Source: Crossaster papposus (Eukaryota > Echinodermata > Asteroidea > Velatida > Solasteridae). From it: a stretch of 64,000 nucleotides of DNA. Made by a program: the position numbers and the translations under genes. This document shows positions 37,462-51,723 of the stretch, in pieces; position 1 is the first letter of the stretch, and each line of letters starts with the position of its first letter. The notes beneath the pieces were generated by a model. That model did no database searches. It was given only the letters and a program-made list of their open reading frames with translations, and had not been told where the DNA came from. The DNA lies in NCBI GenBank assembly GCA_037893245.1, contig JBAIAA010000653.1:1240001-1304000 (forward strand), in the 5' to 3' direction.

Positions 37462-37486
37462 GGGGGGGGGGGGGGGGGGGGGGGGG
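37462..37486 (+). repeat. G run of 25
   Basis: This is the longest run in the window. It is in the counterpart of the 21700 monomer (ACAGTTTCAG, TTGGTAATTTT). The extra 5 bases explain the step in offset from 15762 to 15767. Confidence 0.9.
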
Positions 37487-38871
37487 ATTGTGTGCACAAA
37501 CCTATGGCGAATTTGAAACGCGTGTGTTAACGTTAACATTTTCAGAAAATCGAAATAAAATACTAACAAAGCATGCCCCGGGTCAAATTGCTAATTTTGC
37601 CATTCCTGGAGGCCCCCCTCTATCTCCTAACACCCAGCCCCTTCCCAGGGCATGCTTTCCTTCATGCCCTTATTTGTGGGCGGGGATTGTGTGCACAAAC
37701 CTATGGCGAATTTGAAACGCGTGTGTTAACGTTAACATTTTCAGAAAATCGAAATAAAATACTAACAAAGCATGCCCCGGGTCAAATTGCTAATTTTGCC
37801 ATTCCTGGAGGCCCCCTTCTATCTCCTAACACCCAGCCCCTTCCCGGGGCATGCTTTCCTTCATGCCCTTATTTGTGGGCGGGGATTGTGTGCACAAACA
37901 TATGGCGAATTTGAAACGCGTGTGTTAACGTTAAAATGTTCAGAAAATCGAAATAAAATACTAACAAAGCATGCCCCGGGTCAAATTGCTAATTTTGCCA
38001 TTCCTGGAAGCCCCCCTCTATCTCCTAACACCCAGCCCCTTCCTGGGGCATGCTTTCCTTCATGCCCTTATTTGTGGGCGGGGATTGTGTGCACAAACCT
38101 ATTGCGAATTTGAAACGCGTGTGTTAACGTTAACATTTTCAGAAAATCGAAATAAAATACTAACAAAGCATGCCCCGGGTGAAATTGCTAATTTTGCCAT
38201 TCCTGGAGGCCCCCCTCTATCTCCTAACACCCATCCCCTTCCCGGGGCATGCTTTCCTGCATGCCCTTATTTGTGGGCGGGGATTGTGTGCACAAACCTA
38301 TGGCGAATTTGAAACGCGTGTGTTAACGTTAAAAGTTTCAGAAAATCGAAATAAAATACTAACAAAGCATGCCCCGGGTCAAATTGCTAATTTTGCCATT
38401 CCTGGAGGCCCCCCTCTATCTCCTAACACCCAGCCCCTTCCCGTGGCATGCTTTCCTTCATGCCCTTATTTGTGGGCGGGGATTGTGTGCACAAACCTAT
38501 GGCGAATTTGAAACGCGTGTGTTAACGTTACAATTTTCAGAAAATCGAAATAAAATACTAACAAAGCATGCCCCGGGTCAAATTGCTAATTTTGCCATTC
38601 CTGGAGGCCCCCTTCTATCTCCTAACACCCAGCCCCTTCCCGGGGCATGCTTTCCTTCATGCCCTTATTTGTGGGCGGGGATTGTGTGCACAAACCTATG
38701 GCGAATTTGAAACGCGTGTGTTAACGTTAACAGTTTCAGAAAATCGAAATAAAATACTAACAAAGCATGCCCCGGGTCAAATTGGTAATTTTGCCATTCC
38801 TGGAGGCCCCCCTCTATCTCCTAACACCCAGCCCCTTCCCGGGGCATGCTTTCCTTCATGCCCTTATTTGT

Positions 38872-38884
38872 GGGGGGGGGGGGG
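38872..38884 (+). repeat. G run of 13
   Basis: In an ACAGTTTCAG / TTGGTAATTTT monomer followed by the CCCAGGGCATGC monomer. Confidence 0.9.
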
Positions 38885-40469
38885 ATTGTGTGCACAAACC
38901 TATGGCGAATTTGAAACGCGTGTGTTAACGTTAACATTTTCAGAAAATCGAAATAAAATACTAACAAAGCATGCCCCGGGTCAAATTGCTAATTTTGCCA
39001 TTCCTGGAGGCCCCCCTCTATCTCCTAACACCCAGCCCCTTCCCAGGGCATGCTTTCCTTCATGCCCTTATTTGTGGGCGGGGATTGTGTGCACAAACCT
39101 ATGGCGAATTTGAAACGCGTGTGTTAACGTTAACATTTTCAGAAAATCGAAATAAAATACTAACAAAGCATGCCCCGGGTCAAATTGCTAATTTTGCCAT
39201 TCCTGGAGGCCCCCTTCTATCTCCTAACACCCAGCCCCTTCCCGGGGCATGCTTTCCTTCATGCCCTTATTTGTGGGCGGGGATTGTGTGCACAAACATA
39301 TGGCGAATTTGAAACGCGTGTGTTAACGTTAAAATGTTCAGAAAATCGAAATAAAATACTAACAAAGCATGCCCCGGGTCAAATTGCTAATTTTGCCATT
39401 CCTGGAAGCCCCCCTCTATCTCCTAACACCCAGCCCCTTCCTGGGGCATGCTTTCCTTTATGCCCTTATTTGTGGGCGGGGATTGTGTGCACAAACCTAT
39501 GGCGAATTTGAAACGCGTGTGTTAACGTTAACATTTTCAGAAAATCGAAATAAAATAATAACAAAACATGCCCCGGGTCAAATTGCTAATTTTGCCATTC
39601 CTGGAAGCCCCCCTCTATCTCCTAACACCCAGCCCCTTCCTGGGGCATGCTTTCCTTCATGCCCTTATTTGTGGGCGGGGATTGTGTGCACAAACCTATT
39701 GCGAATTTGAAACGCGTGTGTTAACGTTAACATTTTCAGAAAATCGAAATAAAATACTAACAAAGCATGCCCCGGGTGAAATTGCTAATTTTGCCATTCC
39801 TGGAGGCCCCCCTCTATCTCCTAACACCCAGCCCCTTCCCGGGGCATGCTTTCCTGCATGCCCTTATTTGTGGGCGGGGATTGTGTGCACAAACCTATGG
39901 CGAATTTGAAACGCGTGTGTTAACGTTAAAAGTTTCAGAAAATCGAAATAAAATACTAACAAAGCATGCCCCGGGTCAAATTGCTAATTTTGCCATTCCT
40001 GGAGGCCCCCCTCTATCTCCTAACACCCAGCCCCTTTCCCGTGGCATGCTTTCCTTCATGCCCTTATTTGTGGGCGGGGATTGTGTGCACAAACCTATGG
40101 CGAATTTGAAACGCGTGTGTTAACGTTACAATTTTCAGAAAATCGAAATAAAATACTAACAAAGCATGCCCCGGGTCAAATTGCTAATTTTGCCATTCCT
40201 GGAGGCCCCCTTCTATCTCCTAACACCCAGCCCCTTCCCGGGGCATGCTTTCCTTCATGCCCTTATTTGTGGGCGGGGATTGTGTGCACAAACCTATGGC
40301 GAATTTGAAACGCGTGTGTTAACGTTAACAGTTTCAGAAAATCGAAATAAAATACTAACAAAGCATGCCCCGGGTCAAATTGGTAATTTTGCCATTCCTG
40401 GAGGCCCCCCTCTATCTCCTAACACCCAGCCCCTTCCCGGGGCATGCTTTCCTTCATGCCCTTATTTGT

Positions 40470-40483
40470 GGGGGGGGGGGGGG
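40470..40483 (+). repeat. G run of 14
   Basis: In an ACAGTTTCAG / TTGGTAATTTT monomer. The next monomer has CCCAGGGCATGC joined directly to ACATATGGCG, so one monomer of the cassette seen elsewhere is missing here. Confidence 0.9.
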
Positions 40484-42067
40484 ATTGTGTGCACAAACCT
40501 ATGGCGAATTTGAAACGCGTGTGTTAACGTTAACATTTTCAGAAAATCGAAATAAAATACTAACAAAGCATGCCCCGGGTCAAATTGCTAATTTTGCCAT
40601 TCCTGGAGGCCCCCCTCTATCTCCTAACACCCAGCCCCTTCCCAGGGCATGCTTTCCTTCATGCCCTTATTTGTGGGCGGGGATTGTGTGCACAAACATA
40701 TGGCGAATTTAAAACGCGTGTGTTAACGTTAAAATGTTCAGAAAATCGAAATAAAATACTAACAAAGCATGCCCCGGGTCAAATTGCTAATTTTGCCATT
40801 CCTGGAAGCCCCCCTCTATCTCCTAACACCCAGCCCCTTCCTGGGGCATGCTTTCCTTCATGCCCTTATTTGTGGGCGGGGATTGTGTGCACAAACCTAT
40901 GGCGAATTTGAAACGCGTGTGTTAACGTTAACATTTTCAGAAAATCGAAATAAAATACTAACAAAGCATGCCCCGGGTGAAATTGCTAATTTTGCCATTC
41001 CTGGAGGCCCCCCTCTATCTCCTAACACCCAGCCCCTTCCCGGGGCATGCTTTCCTGCATGCCCATATTTGTGGGCGGGGATTGTGTGCACAAACCTATG
41101 GCGAATTTGAAACGCGTGTGTTAACGTTAAAAGTTTCAGAAAATCGAAATAAAATACTAACAAAGCATGCCCCGGGTCAAATTGCTAATTTTGCCATTCC
41201 TGGAGGCCCCCCTCTATCTCCTAACACCCAGCCCCTTCCCGTGGCATGCTTTCCTTCATGCCCTTATTTGTGGGCGGGGATTGTGTGCACAAACCTATGG
41301 CGAATTTGAAACGCGTGTGTTAACGTTACAATTTTCAGAAAATCGAAATAAAATACTAACAAAGCATGCCCCGGGTCAAATTGCTAATTTTGCCATTCCT
41401 GGAGGCCCCCCTCTATCTCCTAACACCCAGCCCCTTCCCGGGGCATGCTTTCCTTCATGCCCTTATTTGTGGGCGGTGATTGTGTGCACAAACCTATGGC
41501 GAATTTGAAACGCGTGTGTTAACGTTAACATTTTCAGAAAATCGAAATAAAATACTAACAAAGCATGCCCCGGGTCAAATTGCTAATTTTGCCATTCCTG
41601 GAGGCCCCCCTCTATCTCCTAACACCCAGCCCCTTCCCGGGGCATGCTTTCCTTCATGCCCTTATTTGTGGGCGGGGATTGTGTGCACAAACCTATGGCG
41701 AATTTGAAACGCGTGTGTTAACGTTAACATTTTCAGAAAATCGAAATAAAATACTAACAAAGCATGCCCCGGGTCAAATTGCTAATTTTGCCATTCCTGG
41801 AGGCCCCCCTCTATCTCCTAACACCCAGCCCCCTCCCGGGGTATGCTTTCTTTCATGCCCTTATTTGTGGGCGGGGATTGTGTGCACAAACCTATGGCGA
41901 ATTTGAAACGCGTGTGTTAACGTTAAAATTTTCAGAAAATCGAAATAAAATACTAACAAAGCATGCCCCGGGTCAAATTGCTAATTTTGCCATTCCTGGA
42001 GGCCCCCCTCTATCTCCTAACACCCAGCCCCTTCCCGGGGCATGCTTTCCTTCATGCCCTTATTTGT

Positions 42068-42082
42068 GGGGGGGGGGGGGGG
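42068..42082 (+). repeat. G run of 15
   Basis: Counterpart of the 26708 run (18 G). The following monomer has TCAATTTGC and CCCTTTTATCTCC, as in copy 1. Confidence 0.9.
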
Positions 42083-45000
42083 ATTGTGTGCACAAACCTA
42101 TGGCGAATTTGAAACGCGTGTGTTAACGTTAACATTTTCAGAAAATCGAAATAAAATACTAACAAAGCATGCCCCGGGTCAATTTGCTAATTTTGCCATT
42201 CCTGGAGGCCCCCTTTTATCTCCTAACACCCAGCCCCTTTCCGGGGCATGCTTTCCTTCATGCCCTTATTTGTGGGCGGGGATTGTGTGCACAAACATAT
42301 GGCGAATTTGAAACGCGTGTGTTAACGTTAAAATGTTCAGAAAATCGAAATAAAATACTAACAAAGCATGCCCCGGGTCAAATTGCTAATTTTGCCATTC
42401 CTGGAAGCCCCCCTCTATCTCCTAACACCCAGCCCCTTCCTGGGGCATGCTTTCCTTCATGCCCTTATTTGTGGGCGGGGATTGTGTGCACAAACCTATG
42501 GCGAATTTGAAACGCGTGTGTTAACGTTAACATTTTCAGAAAATCGAAATAAAATACTAACAAAGCATGCCCCGGGTGAAATTGCTAATTTTGCCATTCC
42601 TGGAGGCCCCCCTCTATCTCCTAACACCCAGCCCCTTCCCGGGGCATGCTTTCCTGCATGCCCTTATTTGTGGGCGGGGATTGTGTGCACAAACCTATGG
42701 CGAATTTGAAACGCGTGTGTTAACGTTAAAAGTTTCAGAAAATCGAAATAAAATACTAACAAAGCATGCCCCGGGTCAAATTGCTAATTTTGCCATTCCT
42801 GGAGGCCCCCCTCTATCTCCTAACACCCAGCCCCTTCCCGTGGCATGCTTTCCTTCATGCCCTTATTTGTGGGCGGGGATTGTGTGCACAAACCTATGGC
42901 GAATTTGAAACGCGTGTGTTAACGTTACAATTTTCAGAAAATCGAAATAAAATACTAACAAAGCATGCCCCGGGTCAAATTGCTAATTTTGCCATTCCTG
43001 GAGGCCCCCCTCTATCTCCTAACACCCAGCCCCTTCCCGGGGCATGCTTTCCTTCATGCCCTTATTTGTGGGCGGGGATTGTGTGCACAAACCTATGGCG
43101 AATTTGAAATGCGTGTGTTAACGTTAACATTTTCAGAAAATCGAAATAAAATACTAACAAAGCATGCCCCGGGTCAAATTGCTAATTTTGCCATTCCTGG
43201 AGGCCCCCCTCTATCTCCTAACACCCAGCCCCTTCCCGGGGCATGCTGTCCTTCATGCCCTTATTTGTGGGCGGGGATTGTGTGCACAAACCTATGTCGA
43301 ATTTGAAACGCGTGTGTTAACGTTAACATTTTCAGAAAATCGAAATAAAATACTAACAAAGCATGCCCGGGTCAAATTGCTAATTTTGCCATTCCTGGAG
43401 GCCCCCCTCTATCTCCTAACACCCAGCCCCCTCCCGGGGTATGCTTTCCTTCATGCCCTTATTTGTGGGCGGGGATTGTGTGCACAAACCTATGGCGAAT
43501 TTGAAACGCGTGTGTTAACGTTACAATTTTCAGAAAATCAAAATAAAATACTAACAAAGCATGCCCCGGGTCAAATTGCTAATTTTGCCATTCCTGGAGG
43601 CCCCCCTCTATCTCCTAACACCCAGCCCCTTCCCGGGGCATGCTTTCCTTCATGCCCTTATTTGTGGGCGGGGATTGTGTGCACAAACCTATGGCGAATT
43701 TGAAACGCGTGTGTTAACGTTAACATTTTCAGAAAATCGAAATAAAATACTAACAAAGCATGCCCCGGGTCAAATTGCTAATTTTGCCATTCCTGGAGGC
43801 CCCCCTCTATCTCCTAACACCCAGCCCCTTCCCGGGGCATGCTTTCCTTCATGCCCTTATTTGTGGGCGGGGATTGTGTGCACAAACCTATGGCGAATTT
43901 GAAACGCGTGTGTTAACGTTACAATTTTCAGAAAATCGAAATAAAATACTAACAAAGCATGCCCCGGGTCAAATTGCTAATTTTGCCATTCCTGGAGGCC
44001 CCCCTCTATCTCCTAACACCCAGCCCCTTCCCGGGGCATGCTTTCCTTCATGCCCTTATTTGTGGGCGGGGATTGTGTGCACAAACCTATGGCGAATTTG
44101 AAACGCGTGTGTTAACGTTAACATTTTCAGAAAATCGAAATAAAATACTAACAAAGCATGCCCCGGCTCAAATTGCTAATTTTGCCATTCCTGGAGGCCC
44201 CACTCTATCTCCTAACACCCAGCCCCTTCCCGTGGCATGCTTTCCTTCATGCCCTTATTTGTGGGCGGGGATTGTGTGCACAAACCTATGGCGAATTTGA
44301 AACGCGTGTGTTAACGTTACAATTTTCAGAAAATCGAAATAAAATACTAACAAAGCATTCCCCGGATCAAATTGCTAATTTTGCCATTCCTGGAGGCCCC
44401 CCTCTATCTCCTAACACCCAGCCCCTTCCCGGGGCATGCTTTCCTTCATGCCCTTATTTGTGGGCGGGGATTGTGTGCACAAACCTATGGCGAATTTGAA
44501 ACGCGTGTGTTAACGTTAAAATTTTCAGAAAATCGAAATAAAATACTAACAAAGCATGCCCCGGGTCAAATTGCTAATTTTGCCATTCCTGGAGGCCCCC
44601 CTCTATCTCCTAACACCCAGCCCCTTCCCGGGGCATGCTTTCCTTCATGCCCTTATTTGTGGGCGGGGATTGTGTGCACAAACCTATGGCGAATTTGAAA
44701 CGCGTGTGTTAACGTTAACATTTTCAGAAAATCGAAATAAAATACTAACAAAGCATGCCCCGGGTCAAATTGCTAATTTTGCCATTCCTGGCGGCCCCCC
44801 TCTATCTCCTAACACCCAGCCCCCTCCCGGGGTATGCTTTCCTTCATGCCCTTATTTGTGGGCGGGGATTGTGTGCACAAACCTATGGCGAATTTGAAAC
44901 GCGTGTGTTAACGTTAACATTTTCAGAAAATCGAAATAAAATACTAACAAAGCATGCCCCGGGTCAAATTGCTAATTTTGCCATTCCTGGAGGCCCCCCT

Positions 45001-48000
45001 CTATCTCCTAACACCCAGCCCCTTCCCGGGGCATGCTTTCCTTCATGCCCTTATTTGTGGGCGGGGATTGTGTGCACAAACCTATGGCGAATTTGAAACG
45101 CGTGTGTTAACGTTACAATTTTCAGAAAATCGAAATAAAATACTAACAAAGCATGCCCCGGGTCAAATTGCTAATTTTGCCATTCCTGGAGGCCCCCCTC
45201 TATCTCCTAACACCCAGCCCCTTCCCGGGGCATGCTTTCCTTCATGCCCTCATTTGTGGGCGGGGATTGTGTGCACAAACCTATGGCGAATTTGAAACGC
45301 GTGTGTTAACGTTACAATTTTCAGAAAATCGAAATAAAATACTAACAAAGCATGCCCCGGGTCAAATTGCTAATTTTGCCATTCCTGGAGGCCCCCCTCT
45401 ATCTCCTAACACCCAGCCCCTTCCCGGGGCATGCTTTCCTTCATGCCCTTATTTGTGGGCGGGGATTGTGTGCACAAACCTATGGCGAATTTGAAACGCG
45501 TGTGTTAACGTTACAATTTTCAGAAAATCGAAATAAAATACTAACAAAGCATTCCCCGGATCAAATTGCTAATTTTGCCATTCCTGGAGGCCCCCCTCTA
45601 TCTCCTAACACCCAGCCCCTTCCCGGGGCATGCTTTCCTTCATGCCCTTATTTGTGGGCGGGGATTGTGTGCACAAACCTATGGCGAATTTGAAATGCGT
45701 GTGTTAACGTTAAAATTTTCAGAAAATCGAAATAAAATACTAACAAAGCATGCCCCGGGTCAAATTGCTAATTTTGCCATTCCTGGAGGCCCCCCTCTAT
45801 CTCCTAACACCCAGCCCCTTCCCGGGGCATGCTTTCCTTCATGCCCTTATTTGTGGGCGGGGATTGTGTGCACAAACCTATGGCGAATTTGAAACGCGTG
45901 TGTTAACGTTAACATTTTCAGAAAATCGAAATAAAATACTAACAAAGCATGCCCCGGGTCAAATTGCTAATTTTGCCATTCCTGGAGGCCCCCCTCTATC
46001 TCCTAACACCCAGCCCCTTCCCGGGGCATGCTTTCCTTCATGCCCTTATTTGTGGGCGGGGATTGTGTGCACAAACCTATGGCGAATTTGAAACGCGTGT
46101 GTTAACGTTAAAATTTTCAGAAAATCGAAATAAAATACTAACAAAGCATGCTCCGGGTCAAATTGCTAATTTTGCCATTCCTGGAGGCCCCCTTCTATCT
46201 CCTAACACCCAGCCCCTTCCCGGGGCATGCTTTCCTTCATGCCCTTATTTGTGGGCGGGGATTGTGTGCACAAACCTATGGCGAATTTGAAACGCGTGTG
46301 TTAACGTTAACATTTTCAGAAAATCGAAATAAAATACTAACAAAGCATGCCCCGGGTCAAATTGCTAATTTTGCCATTCCTGGAGGCCCCCCTCTATCTC
46401 CTAACACCCAGCCCCTTCCCGGGGCATGCTTTCCTTCATGCCCTTATTTGTGGGCGGGGATTGTGTGCACAAACCTATGGCGAATTTGAAACGCGTGTGT
46501 TAACGTTACAATTTTCAGAAAATCGAAATAAAATACTAACAAAGCATGCCCCGGGTCAAATTGCTAATTTTGCCATTCCTGGAGGCCCCCCTCTATCTCC
46601 TAACACCCAGCCCCTTCCCGGGGCATGCTTTCCTTCATGCCCTCATTTGTGGGCGGGGATTGTGTGCACAAACCTATGGCGAATTTGAAACGCGTGTGTT
46701 AACGTTAACATTTTCAGGAAATCGAAATAAAATACTAACAAAGCATGCCCCGGCTCAAATTGCTAATTTTGCCATTCCTGGAGGCCCCACTCTATCTCCT
46801 AACACCCAGCCCCTTCCCGGGGCATGCTTTCCTTCATGCCCTTATTTGTGGGCGGGGATTGTGTGCACAAACATATGGCGAATTTGAAACGCGTGTGTTA
46901 ACGTTAACATTTTCAGAAAATCGAAATAAAATACTAACAAAGCATGCCCCGGGTCAAATTGCTAATTTTGCCATTCCTGGAGGCCCCCCTCTATCTCCTA
47001 ACACCCAGCCCCTTCCCGGGGCATGCTTTCCTTCATGCCCTTATTTGTGGGCGGGGATTGTGTGCACAAACCTATGGCGAATTTGAAACGCGTGTGTTAA
47101 CGTTAACATTTTCAGAAAATCGAAATAAAATACTAACAAAGCATGCCCCGGGTCAAATTGCTAATTTTGCCATTCCTGGAGGCCCCCCTCTATCTCCTAA
47201 CACCCAGCCCCTTCCCGGGGCATGCTTTCCTTCATGCCCTTATTTGTGGGCGGGAATTGTGTGCACAAACCTATGGCGAATTTGAAACGCGTGTGTTAAC
47301 GTTAAAATTTTCAGAAAATATAAATAAAATACTAACAAAGCATGCCCCGGGTCAAATTGCTAATTTTGCCATTCCTGGAGGCCCCCCTCTATCTCCTAAC
47401 ACCCAGCCCCTTCCCGGGGCATGCTTTCCTTCATGCCCTTATTTGTGGGCGGGGATTGTGTGCACAAACCTATGGCGAATTTGAAACGCGTGTGTTAACG
47501 TTAAAATTTTCAGAAAATCGAAATAAAATACTAACAAAGCATGCCCCGGGTCAAATTGCTAATTTTGCCATTCCTGGAGGCCCCCCTCTATCTCCTAACA
47601 CCCAGCCCCTTCCCGGGGCATGCTTTCCTTCATGCCCTTATTTGTGGGCGGGGATTGTGTGCACAAACCTATGGCGAATTTGAAACGCGTGTGTTAACGT
47701 TAACATTTTCAGAAAATCGAAATAAAATACTAACAAAGCATGCCCCGGGTCAAATTGCTAATTTTGCCATTCCTGGAGGCCCCCCTCTATCTCCTAACAC
47801 CCAGCCCCTTCCCGGGGCATGCTTTCCTTCATGCCCTTATTTGTGGGCGGGAATTGTGTGCACAAACCTATGGCGAATTTGAAACGCGTGTGTTAACGTT
47901 AAAATTTTCAGAAAATCGAAATAAAATACTAACCAAGCATGCCCCGGGTCAAATTGCTAATTTTGCCATTCCTGGAAGCCCCCCTCTATCTCCTAACACC

Positions 48001-49729
48001 CAGCCCCTTCCTGGGGCATGCTTTCCTTCATGCCCTTATTTGTGGGCGGGGATTGTGTGCACAAACCTATGGCGAATTTGAAACGCGTGTGTTAACGTTA
48101 ACATTTTCAGAAAATCGAAATAAAATACTAACAAAGCATGCCCCGGGTGAAATTGCTAATTTTGCCATTCCTGGAGGCCCCCCTCTATCTCCTAACACCC
48201 AGCCCCTTCCCGGGGCATGCTTTCCTGCATGCCCTTATTTGTGGGCGGGGATTGTGTGCACAAACCTATGGCGAATTTGAAACGCGTGTGTTAACGTTAA
48301 AAGTTTCAGAAAATCGAAATAAAATACTAACAAAGCATGCCCCGGGTCAAATTGCTAATTTTGCCATTCCTGGAGGCCCCCCTCTATCTCCTAACACCCA
48401 GCCCCTTCCCGTGGCATGCTTTCCTTCATGCCCTTATTTGTGGGCGGGGATTGTGTGCACAAACCTATGGCGAATTTGAAACGCGTGTGTTAACGTTACA
48501 ATTTTCAGAAAATCGAAATAAAATACTAACAAAGCATGCCCCGGGTCAAATTGCTAATTTTGCCATTCCTGGAGGCCCCCCTCTATCTCCTAACACCCAG
48601 CCCCTTCCCGGGGCATGCTTTCCTTCATGCCCTTATTTGTGGGCGGGGATTGTGTGCACAAACCTATGGCGAATTTGAAATGCGTGTGTTAACGTTAACA
48701 TTTTCAGAAAATCGAAATAAAATACTAACAAAGCATGCCCCGGGTCAAATTGCTAATTTTGCCATTCCTGGAGGCCCCCCTCTATCTCCTAACACCCAGC
48801 CCCTTCCCGGGGCATGCTTTCCTTCATGCCCTTATTTGTGGGCGGGGATTGTGTGCACAAACCTATGGCGAATTTGAAACGCGTGTGTTAACGTTAACAT
48901 TTTCAGAAAATCGAAATAAAATACTAACAAAGCATGCCCCGGGTCAAATTGCTAATTTTGCCATTCCTGGAGGCCCCCCTCTATCTCCTAACACCCAGCC
49001 CCCTCCCGGGGTATGCTTTCCTTCATGCCCTTATTTGTGGGCGGGGATTGTGTGCACAAACCTATGGCGAATTTGAAACGCGTGTGTTAACGTTACAATT
49101 TTCAGAAAATCGAAATAAAATACTAACAAAGCATGCCCCGGGTCAAATTGCTAATTTTGCCATTCCTGGAGGCCCCCCTCTATCTCCTAACACCCAGCCC
49201 CTTCCCGGGGCATGCTTTCCTTCATGCCCTTATTTGTGGGCGGGGATTGTGTGCACAAACCTATGGCGAATTTGAAACGCGTGTGTTAACGTTAACATTT
49301 TCAGAAAATCGAAATAAAATACTAACAAAGCATGCCCCTGGTCAAATTGCTAATTTTGCCATTCCTGGAGGCCCCCCTCTATCTCCTAACACCCAGCCCC
49401 TTCCCGGGGCATGCTTTCCTTCATGCCCTTATTTGTGGACGGGGATTGTGTGCACAAACCTATGGCGAATTTGAAACGCGTGTGTTAACGTTACAATTTT
49501 CAGAAAATCGAAATAAAATACTAACAAAGCATGCCCCGGGTCAAATTGCTAATTTTGCCATTCCTGGAGGCCCCCCTCTATCTCCTAACACCCAGCCCCT
49601 TCCCGGGGCATGCTTTCCTTCATGCCCTTGTTTGTGGGCGGGGATTGTGTGCACAAACCTATGGCGAATTTGAAACGCGTGTGTTAACGTTAACATTTTC
49701 AGAAAATCGAAATAAAATACTAACAAAGC

Positions 49730-50730
49730 ATGCCCCGGCTCAAATTGCTAATTTTGCCATTCCTGGAGGCCCCACTCTATCTCCTAACACCCAGCCCCTT
49801 CCCGGGGCATGCTTTCCTTCATGCCCTTATTTGTGGGCGGGGATTGTGTGCACAAACCTATGGCGAATTTGAAACGCGTGTGTTAACGTTAACATTTTCA
49901 GAAAATCGAAATAAAATACTAACAAAGCATTCCCCGGATCAAATTGCTAATTTTGCCATTCCTGGAGGCCCCCCTCTATCTCCTAACATCCAGCCCCTTC
50001 CCGGGGCATGCTTTCCTTCATGCCCTTATTTGTGGGCGAGGAATGTGTGCACAAACCTATGGCGAATTTGAAACGCGTGTGTTAACGCTAACATTTTCAG
50101 AAAATCGAAATAAAATACTAACAAAGCATGCCTCGGGTCAAATTGCTAATTTTGCCATTCCTGGAGGCCCCCCTCTATCTCCTAACACCCAGCCCCTTCC
50201 CGGGGCATGCTTTCCTTCATGCCCTTATTTGTGGGCGGGGATTGTGTGCACAAACCTATGGCGAATTTGAAACGCGTGTCTTAACGTTAAAATTTTCAGA
50301 AAATCGAAATAAAATACTAACAAAGCATGCCCCGGGTCAAATTGCTAATTTTGCCATTCCTGGAGGCCCCCCTCTATCTCCTAACACCCAGCCCCTTCCC
50401 GGGGCATGCTTTCCTTCATGCCCTTATTTGTGGGCGGGGATTGTGTGCACAAACCTATGGCGAATTTGAAACGCGTGTGTTAACGTTAACATTTTCAGAA
50501 AATCGAAATAAAATACTAACAAAGCATGCCCCGGGTCAAATTGCTAATTTTGCCATTCCTGGAGGCCCCCCTCTATCTCCTAACACCCAGCCCCTTCCCG
50601 GGGCATGCTTTCCTTCATGCCCTTATTTGTGGGGGGGGGGGGGGATTGTGTGCACAAACCTATGGCGAATTTGAAACGCGTGTGTTAACGTTAACATTTT
50701 CAGAATATCGAAATGAAATACTAACAAAGC
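49730..50730. repeat. Five-monomer block repeated at 53515-54517
   Basis: Offset 3785 bp. Shared variants are CCCCGGCTC, ACATCCAGCC (about 49987/53772), GGGCGAGGA (about 50035/53820), AACGCTAAC (about 50085/53870) and a G run in the last monomer (50631 and 54416). Two single-base differences near the GC box and in GCCTCGGGTC distinguish the copies. Confidence 0.8.
50631..50644 (+). repeat. G run of 14
   Basis: Same monomer position as the other runs, in a near-consensus monomer (ACATTTTC, TTGCTAATTTT). It is followed by a monomer with AGAATATCGAAATGAAA. Confidence 0.9.
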
Positions 50731-51723
50731 ATGCCCCGGGTCAAATTGCTAATTTTGCCATTCCTGGAGGCCCCCCTCTATCTCCTAACACCCAGCCCCT
50801 TCCCGGGGCATGCTTTCCTTCATGCCCTTATTTGTGGGCGGGGATTGTGTGCACAAACCTATGGCGAATTTGAAACGCGTGTGTTAACGTTAAAATTTTC
50901 AGAAAATCGAAATAAAATACTAACAAAGCATGCTCCGGGTCAAATTGCTAATTTTGCCATTCCTGGAGGCCCCCTTCTATCTCCTAACACCCAGCCCCTT
51001 CCCGGGGCATGCTTTCCTTCATGCCCTTATTTGTGGGCGGGGATTGTGTGCACAAACCTATGGCGAATTTGAAACGCGTGTGTTAACGTAAAAATGTTCA
51101 GAAAATCGAAATAAAATACTAACAAAGCATGCCCCGGGTCAAAAAGCTAATTTTGCCATTCCTGGAAGCCACCCTCTATCTCCTAACACCCAACCCCTTC
51201 CCGGGGCATGCTTTCCTTCATGCCTTTATTTGTGGGCGGGGATTGTGTGCACAAACCTATGGCGAATTTGAAACGCGTGTGTTAACGTTACAATTTTCAG
51301 AAAATCGAAATAAAATACTAACAAAGCATGCCCCGGGTCAAATTGCTAATTTTGCCATTCCTGGAGGCCCCCCTCTATCTCCTAACACCCAGCCCATTCC
51401 CGTGGCATGCTTTCCTTCATGCCCTTATTTGTGGGCGGGGATTGTGTGCACAAACCTATGGCGAATTTGAAACGCGTGTGTTAACGTTACAATTTTCAGA
51501 AAATCGAAATAAAAACTAACAAAGCATGCCCCGGGTCAAATTGCTAATTTTGCCATTCCTGGAGGCCCCCCTCTATCTCCTAACACCCAGCCCCTTCCCG
51601 GGGCATGCTTTCCTTCATGCCCTTATTTGTGGGCGGGGATTGTGTGCACAAACCTATGGCGAATTTGAAACGCGTGTGTTAACGTTAACATTTTCAGAAA
51701 ATCGAAATAAAATACTAACAAAG

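Larger units (their letters stand above)
28035..43360. repeat. Super-duplication of about 15.4 kb, copy 2
   Basis: Copy of about 12070-28000. In the stretch 29713-34175, compared with 13549-18012, I found about eight differences by eye. Examples are CCCCGAGTC at 30788, CATTTCCAG at about 31553, GGCGAAT against GGTGAAT at 14164, and one G lost from the GC box near 34087. Copy 2 has gained and lost whole monomers relative to copy 1. The right edge lies at or before a monomer with one C missing (GCATGCCCGGGTC, about 43362), after which the order no longer follows copy 1. Confidence 0.85.

Noticed and set aside
40897-49726. Two minus-strand reading frames (40897-41163 and 49541-49726).
   Set aside because: Each exists because a single substitution removes a stop in one monomer. 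The same frame is closed in neighbouring monomers.
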